Shown here: one piece after another, positions 43,524 to 52,798 of the stretch
How the letters are laid out: every line of letters begins with the position of its first letter
Numbering within the stretch: position 1 is the first letter of the stretch
NCBI GenBank assembly: GCA_964421595.1
Contig: CAYQXY010000018.1
Span: 24,748-88,747 of the forward strand
Direction: 5' to 3'
Length of the DNA: 64,000 nt
From: PXAP01 sp964421595
GTDB lineage: Bacteria > Bacteroidota > Bacteroidia > Bacteroidales > PUMT01
Translations under genes and position numbers: made by a program
Notes under the pieces: model-generated
The model's database searches: none
Told to the model about the DNA's origin: nothing
What the model saw: the letters and a program-made list of their open reading frames with translations, nothing else

Positions 43524-46500
43524 ATGATGAGTTTGAAAAATGATATAAGTGCATTTGGAAGGTATGAGTTTCATCAAACCTCCTTCAATCTGTTGATGCA
43601 GAACAGGATACATAAAATATTGCTGATTTGCAGTAATTATGATGCATTTATGCTCGAGGAGGATGGGAGAATTGACGAGCAGATATTTAATGAATATGTT
43701 TCTCTCAACCTGAGATATCCACCGGTCTTTATCACGGCAACCAATGACCTGGAGGCATTCGCTGTTTTGAAGGAGGAAAAGGTCGATCTTGTAATTCCAA
43801 TGTTCAGCATTGGTGGTGATTCTGATATTTTCAAGCTGGCCGGCGAAATAAAAACGCAATATCCTTCAATACCAATAGTGGTTCTTACCTATTTTTCACG
43901 TGAAGTTTCAATGAAACTTGCAAATGAAGACCTCTCTTCAATTGATTATGTTTTTTGCTGGCTTGGCAATGCCGATCTTCTTCTCGCAATAATTAAGCTT
44001 ATTGAGGACAAGATGAATGTTGAGCATGATGTCGAGCAGGTTGGTGTACAAACAATTCTGCTGGTTGAGAATTCAGTCCGCTACGTCTCAAGTTATCTGC
44101 CAAATTTGTACAAGATCATTCTTAAGCAGTCGCGCGAGTTTATGCGTGAAGCCCTGAATGAACATCAAAAAATGCTTAGAATGCGGGGAAGGCCCAAAAT
44201 CCTTCTTGCCACAAACTATGAGGAAGCTCTTGCGCTTTACGAGAAATATAAACACAACCTTCTTGGAGTAATTTCTGATATATCCTACAACAGGAATGGG
44301 CAGCGCGACCCCCAGGCAGGTATTCGTTTCTGCAAAAAAGTCAAGACAGATGACCATCATATGCCGGTGTTGCTGCAATCAAGCGACAATGAATTTGGCA
44401 AGCTGGCAGAAGAACTTCAGGCCGGGTTTATTCATAAATATTCAAAAACACTGTCAATTGAATTAAGAAACTTTGTAATAAGGCAATTCTCATTTGGGGA
44501 ATTCATATTCAGAGACCCCCTTACCCATAAAGAGGTTTGCAGGGCAGCAGACCTGCAGGCTTTACAGCAGGCGATCATAACCATTCCTGAGCATGTTCTG
44601 GCATTTCATTCGAGTCAGAATCATTTCTCGAAATGGCTCAATGCCAGAGCGCTGTTCCCAATTGCCCAGATGTTCAGGTATCTTAAGGTGGATGACTTTA
44701 GAACCATCGAAGAGGTGAGGCGATATATTTTTGCTGCCATTTCAAGTTTTCGGTCGAGTAAGGGGAGGGGAGTAATTGCCGAATTCGACAAGAACAGTTT
44801 TGATGAATATCTTATGTTTTCCCGCATCGGGGAAGGGTCAATCGGGGGAAAAGCAAGAGGACTAGCCTTTATTAATTCAATTTTGAAAAAAGACCGTCTT
44901 TTCGGAAGGTTTCCCGATGTACTGGTAACTATACCGCGCACAGTAGTTCTCAGCACTGACATTTTCGATGAATTCATGGAGTCAAATGAGCTCTATAAAC
45001 TTGGATTGTCAAATACCAGTGATGAAGAGATTCTTGGGCGTTTCCTGGAGGCTTCATTGCCCGGGAGACTTCACCAGGATCTCTATGCTTTCATTTCTGT
45101 AGTAAGGAATCCTGTTGCCATAAGGTCGTCAAGTAAGCTGGAGGATAGTCACTACCAGCCATTTGCAGGTATATACTCTACCTATATGATCCCGAGGGTT
45201 GAAGACAGCACTCAAATGATCAAGATGCTTACTGATGCAATCAAGTCGGTCTATGCATCTGTATATTACAAGAGCAGTAAGGCATATATGACTGCTACTG
45301 CCAACGTAATTGACGAGGAAAAAATGGGTATCATCTTACAGGAGGTTTGTGGCACTGCCAGCGGTAAAAAATTCTTTCCGACAATTTCAGGTGTGGCGCG
45401 GTCTATTAATTTTTACCCTATTGCACCTGAAAAACCTGAAGACGGTATAGCAAATATTGCATTCGGACTGGGAAAGCTTATCGTTGATGGTGGTATATCT
45501 TTAAGGTTCTCACCCAAATATCCAAAAAAAATCCTGCAACTCTCTTCTCCTGAGCAGTCGGTAAGGGAAACACAGAAGAAATTCTATGCTCTTGATCTTA
45601 ATGTCAGCAGTTTCGTGCCTTCAACAGATGACGGAATAAACATCCTTAAGCTGGATATACGTGAGGCTGTTAAAGAACCGGCATTCCGGTATGTTGGTTC
45701 AACATATGACCATGAGTACAATATTGTCAGGGATGGTACTGATATGGCTGGAAGAAAATTAATAACTTTTTCAAATGTATTGAATCACAATGTTTTTCCT
45801 CTTGCTGAAATTCTGCAGACCCTTCTCGAGACCGGTCAGAGAGAGATGAACAATCCTGTTGAGATAGAATTTGCAGTAGACCTTGAAACACCTAAAAACC
45901 ACCCCAAAGTGTTTTATTTTCTTCAGATCAGGCCAATAGTTCATGGTGAACAAAAAATGGATATTAATTTTGACAGGATAGATAAGGATAATACAATCGT
46001 TTACTCTGAATCTGCCTTAGGATACGGTTCATTGACCAATATATCCGATTTTGTGTATGTAAAACCCGAACAATTTAAGGCTTCAGAAAACAAGAGTATT
46101 GCAATTGAAATTGAAAGGATAAATGAGAAATTTATTCAGGAAGGAAGGAATTATGTGCTTACCGGTCCGGGACGCTGGGGCTCAAGTGACCATTGGCTCG
46201 GTATACCAATTAAATGGCCGCAGATCTCAATGGCAAGGGTAATTATCGAATCCGGCCTGCCAAATTATCATATAGATCCCAGCCAGGGCACCCACTTTTT
46301 CCAGAATCTCACATCATTCAGGGTAGGATATTTCACAATTAATCCCCATTTCAAGGAAGGATTTTATGACATTGATTATCTTAACTCTCAACCTGCATAT
46401 TTTGAAGATAAACATGTACGACACATTCGGTTTGAACATCCTTTCAAGATACAGATAGACGGGCGTCATAACAAGGGTGTCATATTCAAACCGGTTCCTT

Positions 46501-46553
46501 CTGCCTCAACACACCCTGATCAGGCTCATTCGGGTGAAGCAACCAGGCAATAA
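43524..46553 (+). CDS. Giant receiver / PPDK-type ATP-binding domain protein, paralogue 2
   Basis: A 1009-residue paralogue of the upstream gene without the GAF-like N-terminus. It opens with the receiver-shaped domain without acceptor Asp (about 1-150). A receiver with partial signature follows (about 175-325): VENS in place of the acidic pair, ISDIS with the acceptor Asp, and HKYS with the Lys. The PPDK-type nucleotide-binding domain covers about 437-830 (GSIGGKARGLAF, PVAIRSSSKLEDS, FLQIRPI), and the conserved C-terminal GPGRWGSSDHWLGIPI domain covers about 875-985. A Ser/Pro/His-rich tail ends the protein. Probably works with, or on, paralogue 1; no catalytic function has been assigned from sequence. 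Confidence 0.8.
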   Translation: MMSLKNDISAFGRYEFHQTSFNLLMQNRIHKILLICSNYDAFMLEEDGRIDEQIFNEYVSLNLRYPPVFITATNDLEAFAVLKEEKVDLVIPMFSIGGDSDIFKLAGEIKTQYPSIPIVVLTYFSREVSMKLANEDLSSIDYVFCWLGNADLLLAIIKLIEDKMNVEHDVEQVGVQTILLVENSVRYVSSYLPNLYKIILKQSREFMREALNEHQKMLRMRGRPKILLATNYEEALALYEKYKHNLLGVISDISYNRNGQRDPQAGIRFCKKVKTDDHHMPVLLQSSDNEFGKLAEELQAGFIHKYSKTLSIELRNFVIRQFSFGEFIFRDPLTHKEVCRAADLQALQQAIITIPEHVLAFHSSQNHFSKWLNARALFPIAQMFRYLKVDDFRTIEEVRRYIFAAISSFRSSKGRGVIAEFDKNSFDEYLMFSRIGEGSIGGKARGLAFINSILKKDRLFGRFPDVLVTIPRTVVLSTDIFDEFMESNELYKLGLSNTSDEEILGRFLEASLPGRLHQDLYAFISVVRNPVAIRSSSKLEDSHYQPFAGIYSTYMIPRVEDSTQMIKMLTDAIKSVYASVYYKSSKAYMTATANVIDEEKMGIILQEVCGTASGKKFFPTISGVARSINFYPIAPEKPEDGIANIAFGLGKLIVDGGISLRFSPKYPKKILQLSSPEQSVRETQKKFYALDLNVSSFVPSTDDGINILKLDIREAVKEPAFRYVGSTYDHEYNIVRDGTDMAGRKLITFSNVLNHNVFPLAEILQTLLETGQREMNNPVEIEFAVDLETPKNHPKVFYFLQIRPIVHGEQKMDINFDRIDKDNTIVYSESALGYGSLTNISDFVYVKPEQFKASENKSIAIEIERINEKFIQEGRNYVLTGPGRWGSSDHWLGIPIKWPQISMARVIIESGLPNYHIDPSQGTHFFQNLTSFRVGYFTINPHFKEGFYDIDYLNSQPAYFEDKHVRHIRFEHPFKIQIDGRHNKGVIFKPVPSASTHPDQAHSGEATRQ

Positions 46554-46633
46554 CCATTACCGGAACACAATTTTATATAATGCCGGTTATCAACTCAGGA
46601 TTTATATTTTTGAAGCAAAAATAATTTTAATTT

Positions 46634-47041
46634 ATGGAAACTATCAGAACCAGATATTTAGGAAACCTTCGAACAAGCGCATTACATGTTCAATCGTCCG
46701 AAACCCTCATTACCGATGCACCTTTGGACAACCAGGGGCGGGGAGAGGCCTTCTCGCCAACAGATTTGCTTGCGGCATCACTTGGAAGCTGCATGTTGAC
46801 AATAATGGGTATTGCAGCACGCGAGCATAATTTCAGCATTGACGGAACAGAAGTGAAAATAACTAAAATTATGGCATCCGGACCCCGAAGGGTATCAGAA
46901 ATCATTATTGATCTTATTTTCCCTTCAATCGACTATTCCTCAAAACAAAAGAAGATAATCAAGCTATCGGCCGATACCTGTCCGGTTGCAATGAGTCTGC
47001 ACCCTGACCTTAAACAGACCGTCAGAATGCATTTCTCATAG
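46634..47041 (+). CDS. OsmC-family peroxiredoxin-like protein
   Basis: A 135-residue protein of the OsmC/Ohr fold, which reduces organic hydroperoxides with two cysteines. Both are visible: LGSCMLTIMGIAAREHN and ADTCPVAMSLHPDLKQ. It starts METIRTRYLGNLRTSALH, typical of the OsmC rather than the Ohr subgroup. Its 3' end overlaps the convergent fabD gene by 6 bp. With two superoxide dismutases in the window it belongs to oxidative-stress defence. Confidence 0.9.
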   Translation: METIRTRYLGNLRTSALHVQSSETLITDAPLDNQGRGEAFSPTDLLAASLGSCMLTIMGIAAREHNFSIDGTEVKITKIMASGPRRVSEIIIDLIFPSIDYSSKQKKIIKLSADTCPVAMSLHPDLKQTVRMHFS

Positions 47042-47923
47042 GGTCCCGGCCGCTCCGGAAGTCTCTATATTGCGATCTACCTTTTTGATCAGTCCCTGCA
47101 ATACATTGCCCGGACCTACTTCAGTAAATGAGACAGCCCCGTCACTTATCATATTCAGCATTGTCTGTGTCCATCTGACAGGTGCCGTAAGTTGTGCAAC
47201 AAGATTTATCCTGATAGCTTCCGGATCGGTTACCGGCAGGCCGGTAACATTCTGGTATACCGGACAAACTGGTTCTGTGAAAGGAGTTTCCTCAATTGCA
47301 GCAGACAATTCTGACCTTGCAGGTTCCATGAGAGGAGAATGGAAAGCTCCGCCAACCATTAGTTTAAGGGCACGTTTGGCACCCATCTCCTTGAGTTTCT
47401 CTGTGGCGATATCTATGCCCCGCATAGACCCTGAAATAACGATCTGTCCGGGACTATTGTAGTTGGCCGGCACCACTACGTCATCAATACCGGCACATAC
47501 CTGCTCTACTATATGATCGTCGAGGCCGAGTATTGCTGCCATTCCTGATGGTTCAGCCTCACAGGCCTTCTGCATTGCCCCGGCCCTTGCTGAGACAAGC
47601 TTCAACCCGTCTTCAAAAGTCAGGGCACCGGATGCAACGAGTGCCGAGAATTCTCCCAGCGAATGCCCTGCCACCATGCCTGGCACAAAATTATCGCCCA
47701 TAACACGTGCAAGTATTACTGAATGCAGGAATATGGCTGGCTGTGTGACTTTGGTTTGTTTAAGGTCTTCTTCGGTACCATCAAACATTAATTCCGTGAT
47801 ATTGAATCCAAGAATTTCATTTGCCTGATCAAATAACTCTTTTGCCACCGGATACTTTTCATACAGGTCCTTGCCCATGCCGGGAAACTGGGCGCCCTGG
47901 CCCGGAAAAATAAATGCCTTCAT
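47036..47923 (-). CDS. fabD: Malonyl-CoA:ACP transacylase
   Basis: Loads malonyl groups onto acyl carrier protein for fatty-acid elongation. 295 residues: FPGQGAQFPGMGKDLYE, the nucleophile motif GHSLGEFSALVASGAL (Ser), FHSPLMEPA (catalytic His), VYQNVTG and FTEVGPGNVLQGL. Complete and of normal length. Downstream of folE/queD on the same strand with a 51-bp gap. Confidence 0.95.
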   Translation of the reverse strand: MKAFIFPGQGAQFPGMGKDLYEKYPVAKELFDQANEILGFNITELMFDGTEEDLKQTKVTQPAIFLHSVILARVMGDNFVPGMVAGHSLGEFSALVASGALTFEDGLKLVSARAGAMQKACEAEPSGMAAILGLDDHIVEQVCAGIDDVVVPANYNSPGQIVISGSMRGIDIATEKLKEMGAKRALKLMVGGAFHSPLMEPARSELSAAIEETPFTEPVCPVYQNVTGLPVTDPEAIRINLVAQLTAPVRWTQTMLNMISDGAVSFTEVGPGNVLQGLIKKVDRNIETSGAAGTL

Positions 47924-47974
47924 ATAGATTAAGATTGATTAGTTGTGATAGGTTGTTTTTTCGATATTAAAGTT

Positions 47975-48628
47975 TCAGTGAAGTCTGGAACCAATCAGGT
48001 GTATAAACTCTTCCCTTGTCTGATTCTGGTTCATGAAGACACCTGTAAAGGCAGAGGTGGTAGTTACTGAATTTTGTTTTTGTATTCCTCTCATCTGCAT
48101 GCACATATGATGAGCTTCGATCACCACAGCCACACCAAGTGGATTCAGTGCCTCCTGAATACAATCTCTTATTTGCGTTGTAAGTCTTTCCTGTACCTGC
48201 AACCTTCTGGAAAAAGCATCTACTACACGGGCAATCTTGCTGAGCCCGGTAATATACTTATTGGGAATATAACCCACATGGGCTTTCCCGTAAAAAGGTA
48301 TCATATGGTGTTCGCACAGGGAGTAAATTTCTATATCCTTGACAAGGACCATCTGCTTGTAATCCTCTCTGAATTTCGCCGAATTGATTATTGCCATAGG
48401 ATCAAGGCCGTATCCGTGAGTCAGAAATTGCATTGACTTTCCAACCCTGAGAGGCGTCTTTTCAAGCCCTTCCCGGGTTGTGTCCTCACCAAGTATTGAT
48501 AGTATTTCCTTGTAATGATATGCCAGTTTTGCTGTGTCTTCAGGATGGAAGGATTCAACTTTGGAATATCCGAATTCTTCTGCTACATCATTCTCGGACA
48601 GATCTGTTTTATGTTTTTTTGTTACCAT
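47975..48628 (-). CDS. folE: GTP cyclohydrolase I
   Basis: Converts GTP to 7,8-dihydroneopterin triphosphate, entry to folate, pterin and queuosine synthesis. 217 residues: zinc-binding SLCEHHMIPFYGKAHVGYIP, LSKIARVVDAFSRRLQVQE and HHMCMQMRGIQKQNS, all conserved. The ATG lies inside the last 20 nt of the upstream queD/PTPS gene, a translational coupling that ties the two steps together. Confidence 0.95.
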   Translation of the reverse strand: MVTKKHKTDLSENDVAEEFGYSKVESFHPEDTAKLAYHYKEILSILGEDTTREGLEKTPLRVGKSMQFLTHGYGLDPMAIINSAKFREDYKQMVLVKDIEIYSLCEHHMIPFYGKAHVGYIPNKYITGLSKIARVVDAFSRRLQVQERLTTQIRDCIQEALNPLGVAVVIEAHHMCMQMRGIQKQNSVTTTSAFTGVFMNQNQTREEFIHLIGSRLH

Positions 48629-49031
48629 AATATTCTATATAATTATTTTCTGTCTCAACAATTTTAATACAATGAAGTTCAACGTCAAGGTTTCTGATTT
48701 GTGGTTCAAGGACTTCCCATATAGCTGTTGCCAGATTCTCAGTTGAGGCAAGTTTGTCCTTCATAAAAGGCACCTGGGTATTTATATTTTGATGATCAAT
48801 ATGGTCAATAACATGTTCGTTTATTATGCTGCTTAATGTCTTCAGGTTGATCACCATGCCGGTTTCAGGATTAATATTCCCCTTCACGGTGACAAACAGT
48901 TCATAATTATGGCCATGCCATTGTGGATTGGAACATTTGCCGAAAATTCTTAAATTCTTTTCATCAGGCCAGTCCGGATTGAACAACCGGTGTCCGGCGT
49001 TGAAAGTTTCCCTGCGGGTTAAAAATAGCAT
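48609..49031 (-). CDS. queD: 6-pyruvoyl-tetrahydropterin synthase / 6-carboxytetrahydropterin synthase (QueD-type)
   Basis: Acts on dihydroneopterin triphosphate, the FolE product. From the ATG at 49031 it has 140 residues. Zinc ligands and active site are visible: ETFNAGHRLFN (first His), GKCSNPQWHGHNYELFV (catalytic Cys and two His), LDVELHCIKIVETENNY. Whether it makes 6-carboxytetrahydropterin for queuosine or another pterin cannot be settled by sequence; coupling with folE and absence of folB/folK nearby favour the queuosine branch. A longer frame to 49082 lacks family support. Confidence 0.88.
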   Translation of the reverse strand: MLFLTRRETFNAGHRLFNPDWPDEKNLRIFGKCSNPQWHGHNYELFVTVKGNINPETGMVINLKTLSSIINEHVIDHIDHQNINTQVPFMKDKLASTENLATAIWEVLEPQIRNLDVELHCIKIVETENNYIEYYGNKKT

Positions 49032-49079
49032 AATATATGTTTTAACTTTATATGTTACCAGGTTGTCCGGTTGCCGGGT

Positions 49080-49087
49080 CAAATTTA
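49080..49087 (-). promoter_or_regulatory. Bacteroidota-type -7 promoter box for queD-folE
   Basis: Minus strand TAAATTTG matches TAnnTTTG, about 50 bp before the queD start at 49031. Confidence 0.35.
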
Positions 49088-49172
49088 AAGAAAACTAATT
49101 AAAACGTCCAATATTTTTTTCTTCCGGTCTGCCCGGCGTTACATCTGGTGTCCTTGATTTGAAGTTATTTTT

Positions 49173-49180
49173 TACCTTTG
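49173..49180 (+). promoter_or_regulatory. Bacteroidota-type -7 promoter box for hldD
   Basis: TACCTTTG matches TAnnTTTG, 23 bp before the hldD ATG. A TTG at 49154-49156, 16 nt upstream, is an acceptable -33 element. One of the better promoter candidates in the window. Confidence 0.5.
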
Positions 49181-49202
49181 CAGGAAACAGAAACAAACAA
49201 TA

Positions 49203-50168
49203 ATGATAATAATAACCGGAGCCGCAGGCTTTATTGGCAGTAATCTACTGACGAGGTTAAATGCCGATGGATATAATGATATTGTACTATCAGACGATTT
49301 CTCAAGAGAAGATAAATTCCGGAATACTTCAGGCAAAACATATACTTTGAAGGTTAACAGGGATGATTTTCATAACTGGCTCAGGGAGAATCATAAACTA
49401 GTTCAGTTTGTTTTTCATCTTGGAGCCCGCACTGATACTTCAGAACAGAGGAAGAATATTTTCGATAAGCTTAATCTTGGTTATTCAAAGGAGGTCTGGA
49501 CATTATGTGTTGAGTTTGGTCTGCCGCTTGTTTATGCATCGTCAGCGGCCACATACGGAATTGGTGAGCATGGATTTGACGATGACCACTCATTCCCCCC
49601 CCTGCTAAAGCCCCTGAACCCATATGGAGAGTCTAAAAATGAGTTTGATAAATGGGTACTTACCCGTGAGAGAAAACCATTTTTCTGGGCCGGGCTCAAA
49701 TTCTTCAATGTCTATGGCCCAAATGAGTATCATAAAGGCCGAATGGCTTCAGTGATTTTTCATGCTTACAATCAGATAAAGAATACCGGTAAGATGAAAC
49801 TCTTCCGTTCTCACAACCCTGATTTCAAGGATGGTGAACAAAAAAGGGATTTCATTTTTGTAAATGATGTGGTTGATGTAATGTGTTATTTCATGCATAA
49901 CAGAAACCATCCGGGAATATACAACCTGGGAACTGGAAAAGCCCGGACATTTCTTGACCTTGTAAAGGCAACTTTCAAGGCAATGGATATAGAAGAAAAT
50001 ATTGAATTCATTGATACGCCTGAAGATATCCGTGAGAATTACCAGTACTTTACCTGCGCTGAAATGGAAAAGCTCCGGAAAGCCGGATATATCAAGCCAT
50101 TCACAAGTCTTGAATCAGGTGTGAATGATTATGTAACTAATTTTTTGATGAAAGGAAGAGTAAACTAA
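49203..50168 (+). CDS. hldD: ADP-L-glycero-D-manno-heptose 6-epimerase
   Basis: Last step of ADP-heptose synthesis for the lipopolysaccharide inner core. 321 residues of the extended short-chain dehydrogenase type: Rossmann GAAGFIGSNLLTRL, the Asp-rich VLSDDFSRED, catalytic YGESKNEFD (Y-x3-K), KFFNVYGPNEYHKG, and the sugar-binding C-terminal part. Normal length. The promoter box lies just upstream. Confidence 0.92.
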   Translation: MIIITGAAGFIGSNLLTRLNADGYNDIVLSDDFSREDKFRNTSGKTYTLKVNRDDFHNWLRENHKLVQFVFHLGARTDTSEQRKNIFDKLNLGYSKEVWTLCVEFGLPLVYASSAATYGIGEHGFDDDHSFPPLLKPLNPYGESKNEFDKWVLTRERKPFFWAGLKFFNVYGPNEYHKGRMASVIFHAYNQIKNTGKMKLFRSHNPDFKDGEQKRDFIFVNDVVDVMCYFMHNRNHPGIYNLGTGKARTFLDLVKATFKAMDIEENIEFIDTPEDIRENYQYFTCAEMEKLRKAGYIKPFTSLESGVNDYVTNFLMKGRVN

Positions 50169-50262
50169 GAGCCGGAAATCAAATTGATTGTCAGGCGAAA
50201 TGTAGAAGTCAGTTGTTGACGGTAAGCTTTCATTAACATGAAAGACTGATTTCTGATTAGAA

Positions 50263-51567
50263 TTATATACTATCCTGTTTCATAATCGATTTTTGGGCCA
50301 TCATGGTAAGAGTAATACCCCTTGAAGCCATAAAAATAATGAATGCAAACCATAACCCATGATTACCCATTATATTTTCCAGCAGGTAGTATGCCGGCAG
50401 GAAGACCAGTGCGGTAGATATAAGCATTGAATTCCGCATAGATACAGAGGCTGTTGCACCTATATAAATACCATCCCATATAAAAGCAGGGAAGGCAATC
50501 AGTGGTATTGCAATTACCCATGGAAGGTAAGGAGTGGCTGCCCTTATTACTTCTTTGTTGCTTGTAAGCAGCAGTATCAAATAATTCCCGGCCAGCAGGT
50601 AAAGAACAGTAAACAGGAGTGCTATTGAACCTGCCCATAGAAACAGTAGTTTTATACTCCTGGTCAGGTTCACATAATTACCCGCACCTTTAAACCTGCC
50701 GGTAAGAGCTTCTGCAGCATGAGCATATCCGTCTGCAAGAAAGGAAAACAGCATGAAAAATTGCATCAGCAACGAATTTACTGCCAGCGTAGTTTCTCCC
50801 GACCTTGCCGATTGTGCGGTAAAAAAGGAAAGAGTAAAGATCAGGCAGAGTGTACGGATGAAGATATCCCTGTTTACCATGAAAAATTTTAAAAGTTCAT
50901 TCCTTGCAAATAATCTTCCATTTTTCCAGTACCTGAACAGTCTGCTGTAATATCTTATCAGAAACCATAAGGCAACAGCCACTCCACAGTATTGTGCTAT
51001 AACCGTCCCCAATGCCACACCGTCAGCCCTCATATGAAATACTTTAATAAATAAAAAACTAAAACCTATATTCAGAATATTTACCATAATAGTAATCACC
51101 ATTGGTATCCTGGCATTCTGCATACCCAGAAACCAGCCTGTGAGGGCATATAGGCTTATGGTTGCCGGTGCAGCAAGAATCCGGATATGAAAGTATTCCC
51201 TTGCCAGCACTTCAACCCGCGATCCTGCATCAATTAACCTGAAACTTAATCCGGCTATCGGATTTTGGAATAGCAGCAGTAAAATACCAACCATTACAGC
51301 GATGGTTATTGCCCTTGTAATGATCATTACAAGTTCGGGCAGATCACGATTACCATATGCCTGAGCTGTAAATCCGCTGGTACCCATTCTTAGAAAGCTG
51401 AAACCCCAGTATATGAAATTGAATATCATAGTGCCAACAGCTACTGCGCCTATATATATCTTGTCTTCCAGGTGCCCCATAAGGGCAAGATCAACCATAC
51501 CCAAAAGTGGTATGGTGAGGTTGCTTATAATGTTCGGAATTGCCAGCTCAAGAATTCTCCGGTTCAT
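50263..51567 (-). CDS. MATE-family multidrug efflux transporter
   Basis: Cation-coupled exporter of 434 residues with twelve hydrophobic helices in two homologous halves; the first begins PNIISNLTIPLLGMVDLALMGH, the conserved MATE start. No accessory gene adjoins it. It could export drugs or a natural metabolite. Confidence 0.92.
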   Translation of the reverse strand: MNRRILELAIPNIISNLTIPLLGMVDLALMGHLEDKIYIGAVAVGTMIFNFIYWGFSFLRMGTSGFTAQAYGNRDLPELVMIITRAITIAVMVGILLLLFQNPIAGLSFRLIDAGSRVEVLAREYFHIRILAAPATISLYALTGWFLGMQNARIPMVITIMVNILNIGFSFLFIKVFHMRADGVALGTVIAQYCGVAVALWFLIRYYSRLFRYWKNGRLFARNELLKFFMVNRDIFIRTLCLIFTLSFFTAQSARSGETTLAVNSLLMQFFMLFSFLADGYAHAAEALTGRFKGAGNYVNLTRSIKLLFLWAGSIALLFTVLYLLAGNYLILLLTSNKEVIRAATPYLPWVIAIPLIAFPAFIWDGIYIGATASVSMRNSMLISTALVFLPAYYLLENIMGNHGLWFAFIIFMASRGITLTMMAQKSIMKQDSI

Positions 51568-51695
51568 GGATTTTTAATTCAGGATGAAGTTCAAAAAACT
51601 GATTGGTTTAGTGAACAAATTAGTCATCAGGCTGTTTATAATTTTGAATTGAATCTATTAATACTCTATTTTTAAACTATTTAAAAACAATAATT

Positions 51696-52295
51696 ATGTC
51701 ATTTAAACTCCCATCTTTAAAATACAATTATAATGCCCTTGAGCCGCATATCGATGCACGTACAATGGAAATTCATCATACCAAACATCATGCTGCCTAT
51801 ACTAATAATTTAAATGCAGCAGTTGAGAATACAGAACTTGATGGCAAAAGTATAGAAGAAATAATGAATAATGTTTCAAAATATTCTGTAGCAGTAAGAA
51901 ATAACGGGGGTGGATTTTATAATCATAATCTGTTTTGGGAGGTAATGGGCCCAAATGGTGGTGGAGAACCAACCGGTGAGCTGATGTCGGCAATTAAGTC
52001 AGAGTTCGGATCTTTCGAAACTTTTAAGGACGAATTTTCCAAAGCTGCTGCGACAAGGTTCGGTTCAGGATGGGCATGGCTTGTGGTGAGGGATGGTAAA
52101 CTGGTGGTGAGTTCAACCGCCAACCAGGACAACCCGTTGATGGATATAGCAGAAGTGAAGGGGAAGCCCGTACTGGGGATAGATGTATGGGAACACGCCT
52201 ATTATCTTCAGTATCAAAACAGAAGACCTGATTATATATCAGCTTTCTGGAATGTCATTAACTGGGAAGAAGTTGCACGACGTTTCTCCATGTAA
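51696..52295 (+). CDS. Superoxide dismutase, Fe/Mn type, cytoplasmic
   Basis: Dismutates superoxide. 199 residues, no signal peptide. Metal ligands are visible in MEIHHTKHHAAYTNNLN, NHNLFWEVMGP and DVWEHAYYLQYQNRRPDY; the second-sphere Gly/Gln arrangement does not let me call Fe or Mn with confidence. It ends in a strong hairpin terminator. It is a paralogue of the exported enzyme downstream. Confidence 0.95.
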   Translation: MSFKLPSLKYNYNALEPHIDARTMEIHHTKHHAAYTNNLNAAVENTELDGKSIEEIMNNVSKYSVAVRNNGGGFYNHNLFWEVMGPNGGGEPTGELMSAIKSEFGSFETFKDEFSKAAATRFGSGWAWLVVRDGKLVVSSTANQDNPLMDIAEVKGKPVLGIDVWEHAYYLQYQNRRPDYISAFWNVINWEEVARRFSM

Positions 52296-52398
52296 TTTGG
52301 ATATAAATATTTAGTTGGTTTGGTGTTTAAATTTTTGTGTGGATTAGTAATTGGTTTACAGTTATTGGTTTGGTAAGTTGGTTGGGTTGAGGCGAATT

Positions 52399-52426
52399 GG
52401 CCGGTATTTTTTTATACCGGCCTTTT
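52399..52426 (+). terminator. Rho-independent terminator after the cytoplasmic superoxide dismutase
   Basis: A perfect 9-bp GC-rich stem, GGCCGGTAT (52399-52407) with ATACCGGCC (52414-52422), T-rich loop, followed by TTTT. About 100 bp past the stop codon. Confidence 0.8.
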
Positions 52427-52723
52427 CGTATTTTTATATTATCTTAAATGACACTGTTTCCAAAAACAGTATGCAACATGGCATGGATGGTCCGATTATT
52501 CTAACGTCAAGAAGAGTGCTTCTTAGTGAATTTTACATGCCTGCTCACAAAGGATTATCCAATTATGCGACGAACTATCTCGTTACTTGTTTAAGCACTG
52601 TTGCATTATAGATATATTATTAACGGATCTTCTATGAGTGAGTACTATAAAAATCAAATAAGTGACAGTGGCAATCATCAATATTGACAATGAATTTGCT
52701 TTTATATTTTAATAAAATAAATA

Positions 52724-52751
52724 AAAACCCGCAATCTTTTCAGATAGCGGG
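52724..52751 (-). terminator. Rho-independent terminator after the exported superoxide dismutase
   Basis: On the minus strand CCCGCTATCT pairs with AGATTGCGGG around a GAAA-type loop, then TTTTTATTTATTTT. It lies about 50 bp past the stop at 52799. Confidence 0.8.
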
Positions 52752-52798
52752 CGCAGAGCTGCTATTTAGCTTAAATCAGAAGTTGAAATTACTGATAA

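Larger units (their letters stand above)
52296..52798. other. Intergenic region between two superoxide dismutase genes
   Basis: About 500 bp between convergent genes, with a terminator for each (52399-52426 and 52724-52751). In between are a short hairpin (ACTGTTT at 52453 with AAACAGT at 52464) and an eight-base inverted repeat (ATGCAACA at 52471, TGTTGCAT at 52599) about 120 bp apart. The 52351-52611 open frame has no family resemblance. Confidence 0.5.

Noticed and set aside
43503..43859. A 118-residue open frame antisense to the second giant paralogue
   Set aside because: It overlaps the N-terminal domain of a clear gene; no motif or start context.
40014..46553. Calling the two giant proteins PEP synthase
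   Set aside because: Only the nucleotide-binding part is present; the phosphohistidine and PEP/pyruvate barrel domains are missing.
52351..52611. An 86-residue open frame between the dismutases
   Set aside because: No recognisable family, crosses a strong terminator, and poor composition for a protein.
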